Origin: Firmicutes bacterium CAG:95
GTDB taxonomy: Bacteria > Bacillota > Clostridia > Lachnospirales > Lachnospiraceae
Assembly: GCA_000438155.1 (NCBI GenBank)
Contig: FR902886.1
Coordinates: 1-9,203, forward strand
DNA: 9,203 nt
Direction of reading: 5' to 3'
The notes below the pieces were generated by a model that saw only the letters and a list, made by a program, of their open reading frames with translations, had not been told where the DNA came from and did not search any database. The position numbers and the translations under genes are program-made. Shown here one piece after another: positions 1-5,974 of this stretch (position 1 is the first letter of the stretch; each line of letters begins with the position of its first letter).

Positions 1-106
1 TTTTCACTTCCATTTCATGTCTTCCTTCTCTGAGTACCCTGTCTTTTGGATATTTTCCTGCTTTTCCTTCAATGATATATCCAATTTTCCACCGTTCTCC
101 AACCAT
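1..106 (-). CDS. possible 5' part of an unidentified leftward gene, cut by the window edge
   Basis: An ATG at 106-104 opens a frame of 35 codons that runs off the left edge without a stop. It reads MVGERWKIGYIIEGKAGKYP and continues with mixed charged residues. A TGA codon lies immediately upstream in frame, so translation could not begin earlier. A weak GGGAAG precedes the ATG by 4 bases. The orientation matches the neighbouring genes and the composition looks protein-like, but 35 open codons can occur by chance and the opposite strand is also open here. I do not recognise the family. Low confidence. Confidence 0.25.
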   Translation of the reverse strand, partial: MVGERWKIGYIIEGKAGKYPKDRVLREGRHEMEVK

Positions 107-186
107 TCAGCTTCCCATTATTATCAATTATTATCAAATTTGGATATATTGCTATCAGAAGTGCTCTTTATGTCCAATCCATCTCC

Positions 187-540
187 GTGAATATATAAAT
201 TGTGCCCTTAAGAAAAATATCTGGAAGCACACATAAGTTCTATCCACCAAAAAATGGTTGGAAACACATAAATTCTGTCCCCTAAAAAATATCTGGAATC
301 ACATAAATTCTATCCACCTCAAAAAGATAATATCAGGAAACACATAAATTCTATCCACCTCAAAAAGAAAATATCTGGAATCACATAAGTTCTGTCCCCC
401 AAAAAGAAAACATCTGGAAACACATAAATTCTGTCCCCTAAAAAATATCTGGAATCACATAAGTTCTGTCCCCCTAAAAGAAAATATCTGGAAACACATA
501 AGTTCTGTCCACCCAAAAAGAAAAACCGAAAACACATAGA
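187..540. repeat. imperfect tandem array of about 38-bp units with alternating unit types
   Basis: Eight clear units start at 223, 260, 295, 336, 377, 416, 451 and 490, with degenerate partial units at about 187-222 and 528-540. Each unit has a 21-base core of the form ggaaNcacataaRttctRtcc, then a C-plus-A-rich linker ending near atatct. Unit lengths are 37, 35, 41, 41, 39, 35, 39 and 38. From 260 on, the core alternates strictly between ggaaac and ggaatc. The unit at 260-294 is identical to that at 416-450, 156 bp (four units) away. Together with flanking sequence this fills the 467-base gene-free stretch 107-573. Within 107-186 I see only a short direct repeat (attattatca at 117-126 and 127-136). 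The leftward open frame across 319-549 is a by-product of the repeat. Confidence 0.9.
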
Positions 541-567
541 ATTGCCCATTCCATATGCTTCCGGTTT
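523..567 (-). terminator. rho-independent terminator of pilT
   Basis: On the minus strand, just after the pilT stop, bases 567-548 pair along their full length with 542-523. This gives a 20-bp stem with four G-U pairs and a five-base loop (GGGCA). It is followed by TTCTTTTT (522-515). The distal arm is made from the last, degenerate unit of the tandem array (528-540). Confidence 0.75.
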
Positions 568-573
568 AATTCA

Positions 574-1638
574 TCAGATAATCTTATGCTCCATTCCATC
601 CGGATCAGTAGCAAACTGGATCGCCATTTCACGATCGATCACTCCGCTGTAATAAAGCTGCATGATGGCTTCATCCATAATCATCATGCCCTGCTTACGG
701 TTCGTCTGCATCACACTCATCAGCTGGTAGGCCTTCCCCTCACGGATCAGATTGCGGACGGCATGGTTGGAATGCAGTACCTCAAAGGCTGCCACACGTC
801 CGGATCCATCTGCCTTAGGAATCAACTGCTGGGAAACAACTGCCTCTAATACATTGGCAAGCTGTACGCGGATCTGCTGCTGCTGGTGTGGCGGGAATAC
901 GTCAATCACACGGTCTACGGTGCTTGCCGCCCCGATGGTATGCAGGGTAGAAAGCACCAGGTGTCCGGTTTCGGCTGCAGTAATTGCAACACTGATGGTT
1001 TCAAAGTCACGCATCTCTCCGACAAGAATCACATCTGGATCTTCACGGAGGGCCGCACGAAGTGCATTGGCATAAGACTGGGAATCCAGACCGATTTCTC
1101 TCTGGTTTACCATGGACTTCTTATGCTGATGCAGATATTCAATCGGATCCTCCAACGTAATTACATGGCATTCCCTGTTGTTATTAATTTTATCGATAAT
1201 CGCCGCCAGTGTGGTAGACTTACCGCTTCCGGTAGGTCCCGTTACCAGAATCAGACCTTTCTTACGCTGATACAGGTCAATGACTGACTCCGGCACACCA
1301 AGCACCTCAGGTGATGGAACCTGGGTTCCGACAAGCCGCAGTGCAATTGCCACAGAGCCTCTCTGACGGTACGCATTGACACGGTATCTTCCCAGATTCG
1401 GAATAGAAAAAGACATATCATGTTCGCCATCCCGATCAAACATGGCCCTCTGCCGCTCATCCATAAACTGATCCAGCATCTGCAGGGTATCCGGCGGCAG
1501 AAGCCGGTCATAGTTCATCGTGATTAACTGCCCGTTTACACGCATTTTCGGTGGAATACCAACTGTGATATGTACGTCGGAAGCTCCCGCACGCTTTGCA
1601 TCCCGGAGCAGTTCCTCTATTGTAGGGATATTTGACAT
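574..1638 (-). CDS. pilT: type IV pilus retraction ATPase PilT
   Basis: Hexameric secretion-type ATPase that drives pilus disassembly and twitching at the inner face of the membrane. The 354-residue length is usual for the family. An N-terminal PAS-like domain (about 1-110) precedes the RecA-like core. Walker A GPTGSGKST is at 134-142, the Asp box LEDPIEYL at 162-169, Walker B VILVGEMRD at 203-211 with catalytic-type Glu208, and the His box AETGHLVLSTLHT at 222-234. A C-terminal AVRNLIRE at 293-300 matches the AIRNLIRE signature of PilT retraction ATPases, which favours PilT over PilB/GspE. The ATG at 1638 has an AGGAGG (1648-1653) nine bases upstream. It follows sigK by 37 bases with no terminator, so the two are probably co-transcribed. 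No other pilus gene lies in the window, so its pilus partners must be elsewhere. Confidence 0.95.
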   Translation of the reverse strand: MSNIPTIEELLRDAKRAGASDVHITVGIPPKMRVNGQLITMNYDRLLPPDTLQMLDQFMDERQRAMFDRDGEHDMSFSIPNLGRYRVNAYRQRGSVAIALRLVGTQVPSPEVLGVPESVIDLYQRKKGLILVTGPTGSGKSTTLAAIIDKINNNRECHVITLEDPIEYLHQHKKSMVNQREIGLDSQSYANALRAALREDPDVILVGEMRDFETISVAITAAETGHLVLSTLHTIGAASTVDRVIDVFPPHQQQQIRVQLANVLEAVVSQQLIPKADGSGRVAAFEVLHSNHAVRNLIREGKAYQLMSVMQTNRKQGMMIMDEAIMQLYYSGVIDREMAIQFATDPDGMEHKII

Positions 1639-1675
1639 TTATTATTTCCTCCTATCCGTATGCTTTCATAACTGC

Positions 1676-2326
1676 TCAGGAACTTCCACAGTTATAAGTT
1701 TTTAATCCTTCTCTCAGCTTTAATAACGCTCGTTTTTCTATCCTGGAAACATAACTTCGTGAGATCCCGAAGCGTTCTCCGACCTCCCGCTGTGTTACCT
1801 CTGTCCCTGTCTGTAGACCATATCTCAATTCGATAATTTCACGTTCCCGATGTGTAAGCACCTGCTGCATCAGTATTTTCAACCTCCGGATGCTCTCCCT
1901 TTCATACATCCGTTCCACAACATCTTCCTGCACCTGCTCAATCACATCCAGGAGACTGATTTCATTTCCCTCTTTGTCTGTCCCAATCGGTTCAAAAAGA
2001 GAAACCTCACGGGAATTTTTCTTTTTGCTGCGCAGCAGCATCAGAAATTCATTATCAATACATCGTGATGCATAAGTACTCAGCTTTCCTTTTCCTGCAT
2101 CAAAGGACTCTATCGCTTTAATCAATCCGATGGTTCCTATGGAAATCAGATCCTCCATATTTTCATCCACATTCTGATATTTCTTTGCAATATGTGCCAC
2201 CAGACGTAAATTTTTCTCAATCAGAATCTCACGCGCCCTGGCTGCCTGTACCGGATCATCCGCATGCAAAAGCTGTATATATTGTGCCTCCTGTTCCGTA
2301 GATAAAGGTTGTTGAAAGGTTTTCAA
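1676..2326 (-). CDS. sigK: sporulation sigma factor of the SigK type, without pro-sequence
   Basis: Sigma-70 family factor that directs late mother-cell transcription in SigK-containing spore formers. The 216 residues hold region 2 (about 35-103, with DLISIGTIGLIKAIESF) and region 4 (about 141-210), whose helix-turn-helix TQREVGERFGISRSYVSRIEKRA closely resembles SigK. The stretch between them, PIGTDKEGNEISLLDV (113-128), is also SigK-like. No ATG lies near the family start. The protein must begin at the TTG at 2326, giving (M)KTFQQPLS, since a TAA (2350-2348) closes the frame eight codons upstream. The first residues therefore match the start of mature SigK, and the inhibitory pro-peptide of Bacillus SigK is absent. 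Clostridioides difficile SigK also lacks one. SigK is the best match; SigE/SigG-type is less likely. The gene is not interrupted by a skin-like element. Confidence 0.9.
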   Translation of the reverse strand: MKTFQQPLSTEQEAQYIQLLHADDPVQAARAREILIEKNLRLVAHIAKKYQNVDENMEDLISIGTIGLIKAIESFDAGKGKLSTYASRCIDNEFLMLLRSKKKNSREVSLFEPIGTDKEGNEISLLDVIEQVQEDVVERMYERESIRRLKILMQQVLTHREREIIELRYGLQTGTEVTQREVGERFGISRSYVSRIEKRALLKLREGLKTYNCGSS

Positions 2327-2352
2327 AGGGCACCACCAAAGTCTTTTTTATT

Positions 2353-2381
2353 ATTCTATGACCTGCGGTGTCTTCAAGTGC
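2353..2381 (-). promoter_or_regulatory. candidate sigma-E-type promoter for sigK
   Basis: On the minus strand CATAGAAT (2360-2353) matches the Bacillus sigma-E -10 pattern CATACAHT at 7 of 8 positions. Fourteen bases upstream is GCACTTG (2381-2375), a poor match to the KMATATT -35. Transcription would begin about 20 bases before the TTG start. Sigma-E control of sigK is known in Bacillus and in clostridia. The -35 makes this tentative. Confidence 0.3.
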
Positions 2382-2394
2382 CTTTCCCACTAAT

Positions 2395-2520
2395 TTAATT
2401 ATCTGCCGGACGGTGCGAACAGTAACCTTTCCACCACCTTTGATTATACTGATATAAGAGATACTTGGCAACTAAAAATCCGGTTCCTACAACATCTCCA
2501 ATAAGCAAAAATATTTTCAC
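2395..2520 (-). CDS. possible 41-residue single-span membrane peptide overlapping the hemW stop
   Basis: A GTG at 2520-2518 overlaps the hemW TGA stop (2519-2517) in a GTGA junction and opens a 41-codon frame ending in TAA at 2397-2395. It reads (M)KIFLLIGDVVGTGFLVAKYL and ends in a basic, Trp-rich tail (NQRWWKGYCSHRPADN). Residues 2-22 could form one membrane helix. The overlap is typical of translationally coupled genes, but no Shine-Dalgarno sequence is evident, the frame is short and I recognise no homologue. The candidate sigma-A promoter at 2443-2471 lies inside it. It may be chance. Confidence 0.25.
   Translation of the reverse strand: MKIFLLIGDVVGTGFLVAKYLLYQYNQRWWKGYCSHRPADN
2443..2471 (-). 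promoter_or_regulatory. candidate sigma-A promoter upstream of sigK
   Basis: On the minus strand TTGCCA (2471-2466), a 17-base spacer and TATAAT (2448-2443) form a near-consensus vegetative promoter. Transcription would start near 2436 and leave a leader of roughly 110 bases before the sigK TTG. In that leader AAAGGCAC (2387-2380) and a downstream CACC can pair with GGTG and GTGCCCTTT just before the start codon, which could hide the weak GGTGG ribosome site. Confidence 0.55.
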
Positions 2521-4004
2521 AGCATAAAGTCCACAAAAACCTGATTGCTGACATCAATTCCATGTGATGTCAGTTTCAGATGAACGAACTCTTCTCCTGT
2601 CACTTCAAGTAATCCCAACTTCTCATGCTTCTCAATCACCCCCGGAAATACCTCTTCAAAACGTCTCCCAAAGTTTTCAAAAAAACTGCGTTCTGAAACT
2701 CCTTCCATCATCCGCAGTCCCAAAAACATGAATTCCTCCATCTGTTCCTCAATTGGAAGCTCCTGTACGTCCTCTCTTAATTTTTTCACCCTTCCAATCA
2801 TGTTTTTATCTGGGCGGGCTGCATTCCCACTTTGTATGTTATTTTTTTCTGTATTACCTTCTTCCGCAGAATTCTTTTCAATATTATCTTTTTTCACATT
2901 CTCTATTTCAGCATTAACCTTTTCCACTTGTTCTTTTTCAGCAGTAAGTTTTCCCACCTGCTCTTTTTCGGCATTTTCTTTTTTCAGATCGTTCTTTCCA
3001 GCATTGTTTTTTTTCAGACATTCTTTTTCAGTATTGCTATTTTTCAGACAGTCCTTTTCAGCCTGAAACTTTTCTCCACACTCTTTACTTGCATTTTCAA
3101 TCTCATTTTCAATCTCATTTCCAGTCGAATTTTCACCCAGCATCAAGTTTACATAACTCGAAACATCTGTCACATTATGGAACCGGACATTCTGAATCAG
3201 AGAGGCACTGCCGATTCCAAGGCCGAGATAATTGCCTCTCTGCCAGTACACCTTATTGTGAACGCATTCCTTTCCTGCTTTGGCATAATTGGAAATTTCA
3301 TAGCGGTGATACCCGGCATTTCTTAAAATATCATCCGTTATTTCATACATTCTGCGTTCCGTCTCCTCGTCCGGCAGATTCAGCTCCTGTTCATAAAAGG
3401 GGGTGCCCTCTTCCACGATCAGGCTATAGGCAGAAATATGTACCGGCTGTGGCTGCAGCGCCAATACCTTCTGCAGGGTTTCCTGATAGGACTTAAGTGT
3501 CTGCTCCGGAATGGCAGACATCAGATCCACATTGATATTGGTAAAGCCCGCTTCCACTGCCATTTCATAGGCCTTCAGAAAATCCGCACAGGTATGGATC
3601 CTGCCAAGGGCTTTCAGTTCTCCATCGTTGGCCGACTGCAGGCCGATACTGATCCGGTTAATTCCACAGGCACGGTAAGCATTCATCTTTTCCGGTGTCA
3701 CCGTTCCCGGGTTCATCTCCATGCTGATCTCGCAGGTATCCGTAAGGGTAAAGCAGCTTTTCAACGTTTCCATAATGCGTATTGTCTGTTCGGGCAGAAG
3801 TACCGAAGGGGTTCCACCGCCAATAAAAACAGACACCACCTGATACTCCCGGTATTCAGGCGATGTCTCCTGTATTTCACGGCACAGTGCCTCTACATAC
3901 TGCTCCTGCACGCCCGCACTCTGCGGCCCGGACAGGAAATCACAGTAGAGACATTTCCGTACACAAAATGGTATATGAAGATACAAGCTCAAATTTTGTT
4001 CCAT
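2517..4004 (-). CDS. hemW: HemW, radical SAM heme chaperone, with an internal repeat insertion
   Basis: Radical SAM protein of the HemN/HemW group; HemW binds heme and is thought to pass it to acceptor proteins rather than act as coproporphyrinogen dehydrogenase. The iron-sulfur motif C14-x3-C18-x2-C21 is followed by Asp-Phe, without the fourth cysteine typical of HemN. GGGTP lies at 62-66 and the HemW-type HNxxYW motif at 249-254. The C-terminal HemN_C domain spans about 415-495. At 495 residues it is about 110 longer than the usual 380. The excess is a Lys/Asn/Glu-rich linker (about 293-410) between the core and HemN_C that contains eight decapeptide repeats. The ATG abuts the lepA TAA with no gap and only a weak GGAT-type ribosome site, so translation is probably coupled to lepA. 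Confidence 0.93.
   Translation of the reverse strand: MEQNLSLYLHIPFCVRKCLYCDFLSGPQSAGVQEQYVEALCREIQETSPEYREYQVVSVFIGGGTPSVLLPEQTIRIMETLKSCFTLTDTCEISMEMNPGTVTPEKMNAYRACGINRISIGLQSANDGELKALGRIHTCADFLKAYEMAVEAGFTNINVDLMSAIPEQTLKSYQETLQKVLALQPQPVHISAYSLIVEEGTPFYEQELNLPDEETERRMYEITDDILRNAGYHRYEISNYAKAGKECVHNKVYWQRGNYLGLGIGSASLIQNVRFHNVTDVSSYVNLMLGENSTGNEIENEIENASKECGEKFQAEKDCLKNSNTEKECLKKNNAGKNDLKKENAEKEQVGKLTAEKEQVEKVNAEIENVKKDNIEKNSAEEGNTEKNNIQSGNAARPDKNMIGRVKKLREDVQELPIEEQMEEFMFLGLRMMEGVSERSFFENFGRRFEEVFPGVIEKHEKLGLLEVTGEEFVHLKLTSHGIDVSNQVFVDFML
2820..3065 (-). repeat. 30-bp in-frame minisatellite coding for eight decapeptides in hemW
   Basis: Residues 314-393 of HemW divide exactly into eight ten-residue units: QAEKDCLKNS, NTEKECLKKN, NAGKNDLKKE, NAEKEQVGKL, TAEKEQVEKV, NAEIENVKKD, NIEKNSAEEG and NTEKNNIQSG, followed by a partial NA. 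The phase never slips. Just N-terminal, NEIE is repeated from a 12-bp tandem near 3093-3128. The charged, helix-favouring sequence sits between two folded domains. Confidence 0.9.
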
Positions 4005-5819
4005 TTATTTATCATCCAGCTTTAATACACTCATAAATGCTTTCTGCGGAATTTCCACGTTACCAATCTGACGCATACGTTTCTTTCCTTCCTTCTGCTT
4101 TTCCAGAAGCTTTTTCTTACGGGTAATATCACCACCGTAACACTTCGCAAGCACATCCTTACGATAAGCCTTGACGGTTTCTCTCGCGATGACCTTACCT
4201 CCAATCGCTGCCTGGATCGGAACCTCAAACATGTGACGCGGGATCTCGTCCTTTAGCTTCTCACACATCTTCCGTCCACGTTCATAGGCACTGTCTGCGT
4301 GCACGATAAAGGAAAGCGCATCAACCTCTTCCTTGTTAATCAGAATATCCAGCTTCACAAGCTCCGCCCGCTCATAGCCCTTTAACTCATAGTCAAAGGA
4401 AGCATAGCCTCTGGAGCGGGACTTCAGTGCATCAAAGAAATCGTAAATAATCTCATTTAACGGCAGTTCGTATTTCAGCAGTGCTCTGGTAGATTCAATA
4501 TACTCCATGCCAAGATATTTACCCCGGCGTTCCTGACAAAGCTCCATGATCGAGCCGATAAACTCGGTTGTTACCATGATCTCTGCGGAAACCACCGGTT
4601 CTTCCATATAATCAATTTCTGTCGGATCCGGCAGATTGGACGGATTCGTCAGTTCAATCATTTCCCCGTTCAGCTTGTGCACATGATAAATAACACCCGG
4701 TGCGGTTGTTACGAGATCCAGATTGTACTCCCGCTCTAAACGCTCCTGAATAATCTCCAGATGAAGCAGTCCCAAAAATCCGCATCGGAAGCCAAAGCCA
4801 AGGGCAATTGAGGTTTCCGGCTCATAGCTTAAGGAAGCATCGTTTAACTGCAGCTTTTCTAATGCATCCCGCAGATCCGGGTACTTTGCACCGTCTGCCG
4901 GATACATTCCGCAATACACCATGGAATTTACCTTCTTATATCCGGGAAGCGGCTCTGCACAGGGATTGTTAAGATCTGTCACGGTATCTCCGACCGCCGT
5001 ATCCTTTACATTCTTAATTGAAGCAGTAATATAGCCTACCATACCGGCTTCGAGTTCATCACAGGGAATGAACTGACCTGCTCCGAAATAGCCAACCTCT
5101 ACAACCTCTGCGGTTGCGCCGGTTGCCATCATCTTAATGCTTGTCCCTTTAGAAACCCTGCCATCCCTCAGACGGCAGAAAATAATGACCCCCTTATAGG
5201 AATCGTATACGGAATCAAAAATCAACGCTTTAAGCGGCTGATCGGGGTCTCCATCGGGTGCCGGAATCTTATGTACAATTGCTTCGAGCACTTCATCTAT
5301 GCCGATTCCGTTCTTGGCTGAAATAAGCGGTGCATCCTGTGCCTCAATACCGATCACATCTTCAATTTCATTCTTTACACGCTCCGGCTCTGCACTTGGC
5401 AGATCGATTTTATTAATGACCGGGAACACCTCAAGGTCATGATCCAGTGCCAGATAAACGTTTGCAAGGGTCTGTGCCTCAATTCCCTGTGCCGCATCCA
5501 CGACGAGAATGGCACCATCACATGCAGCAAGACTTCTGCTGACCTCGTAGTTGAAGTCCACATGTCCCGGAGTGTCAATCAGGTTGAAAATATATTCCTC
5601 ACCATCCTGCGCTTTATAAATCGTCCGGACGGACTGTGCCTTAATCGTGATTCCACGTTCTCTTTCCAGATCCATGTTGTCAAGTACCTGTGCCTGCATT
5701 TCACGGCTGGTCAAAAGCCCCGTCTTTTCTATGATACGGTCTGCAAGCGTAGACTTACCATGATCAATATGCGCTACAATGCAGAAATTCCGGATTTTGC
5801 TCTGATCAATATGTGACAT
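4005..5819 (-). CDS. lepA: elongation factor 4 (LepA), ribosome-associated translational GTPase
   Basis: EF-4 binds ribosomes and affects initiation and elongation, with back-translocation proposed as its activity. The 604 residues are the usual length. GTPase motifs are G1 AHIDHGKS (16-23), G2 RGITI (55-59), G3 DTPGH (82-86), G4 NKID (136-139) and G5 SAK (167-169). The remainder carries the EF-G-like domains and the LepA-specific C-terminus ending QIGNVEIPQKAFMSVLKLDD. The ATG at 5819 has AGGAAAGG (5830-5837) ten bases upstream. It lies downstream of spoIIP, separated by a MITE-like element that ends just upstream of this ribosome site, and its stop touches the hemW start. No separate promoter is convincing, so it may depend on read-through from spoIIP or on one inside the element. 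Confidence 0.97.
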   Translation of the reverse strand: MSHIDQSKIRNFCIVAHIDHGKSTLADRIIEKTGLLTSREMQAQVLDNMDLERERGITIKAQSVRTIYKAQDGEEYIFNLIDTPGHVDFNYEVSRSLAACDGAILVVDAAQGIEAQTLANVYLALDHDLEVFPVINKIDLPSAEPERVKNEIEDVIGIEAQDAPLISAKNGIGIDEVLEAIVHKIPAPDGDPDQPLKALIFDSVYDSYKGVIIFCRLRDGRVSKGTSIKMMATGATAEVVEVGYFGAGQFIPCDELEAGMVGYITASIKNVKDTAVGDTVTDLNNPCAEPLPGYKKVNSMVYCGMYPADGAKYPDLRDALEKLQLNDASLSYEPETSIALGFGFRCGFLGLLHLEIIQERLEREYNLDLVTTAPGVIYHVHKLNGEMIELTNPSNLPDPTEIDYMEEPVVSAEIMVTTEFIGSIMELCQERRGKYLGMEYIESTRALLKYELPLNEIIYDFFDALKSRSRGYASFDYELKGYERAELVKLDILINKEEVDALSFIVHADSAYERGRKMCEKLKDEIPRHMFEVPIQAAIGGKVIARETVKAYRKDVLAKCYGGDITRKKKLLEKQKEGKKRMRQIGNVEIPQKAFMSVLKLDDK

Positions 5820-5845
5820 AAATTCTAAACCTTTCCTGATTATAC

Positions 5846-5972
5846 TGATAACTATTCAGAACCGCATTCGTAAAACCGCTGTTTCACAGCGTAGTTTACC
5901 TCATGTGGTTACTTCGCCATACACATATAAAATGATGTCGGGGTCAAAAGTCCCAGTTCTGAATAGTTATCA
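5846..5972. mobile_element. 127-bp MITE-like element with 17-bp perfect terminal inverted repeats
   Basis: The ends TGATAACTATTCAGAAC (5846-5862) and its exact reverse complement (5956-5972) enclose 93 bases with no coding potential. Inside is a small hairpin, CGCTG-tttca-CAGCG (5878-5892). The first 32 bases from 5847 recur at the right end of the window (9172-9203) with one mismatch, so the sequence is repeated in the genome. It lies exactly between the spoIIP stop (5975) and the lepA ribosome site. I see no clear target-site duplication and no transposase. Confidence 0.75.
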
Positions 5973-5974
5973 TT

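Noticed and set aside
2..181. Rightward open frame entering from the left edge
   Set aside because: It is Phe/Ser-rich, has no recognisable motif and shares codon boundaries with the leftward frame; it looks like an antisense shadow.
223..527. CRISPR array
   Set aside because: The stretches between cores are near-identical A-rich linkers of 14-20 bases, not unique spacers, and no cas gene is present.
319..549. Leftward 76-codon open frame with repeated GGQNLC/SRYF motifs
   Set aside because: It is the translation of the tandem array. The motif phase breaks where unit length is not a multiple of three, and no ribosome site or homology is apparent.
586..1287. Overlapping rightward frames opposite pilT
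   Set aside because: All are antisense to a gene with complete Walker, Asp-box and His-box motifs.
2256..2471. Leftward 71-codon frame overlapping the start of sigK
   Set aside because: It starts from a TTG that is also the -35 element of the candidate sigma-A promoter, shows no known domain and conflicts with the well-supported sigK frame.
2832..3326. Rightward frame rich in Phe and Ser opposite hemW
   Set aside because: It is the antisense of the Lys/Asn/Glu minisatellite; hemW on the other strand has full family motifs.
3438..4025. Rightward 195-codon frame opposite hemW
   Set aside because: It has no recognisable motifs and lies antisense to the conserved radical SAM core.
5839..5844. 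Perfect TATAAT just upstream of lepA on the minus strand
   Set aside because: No acceptable -35 is found at 16-18 bases, and the transcription start would fall inside the lepA ribosome binding site.
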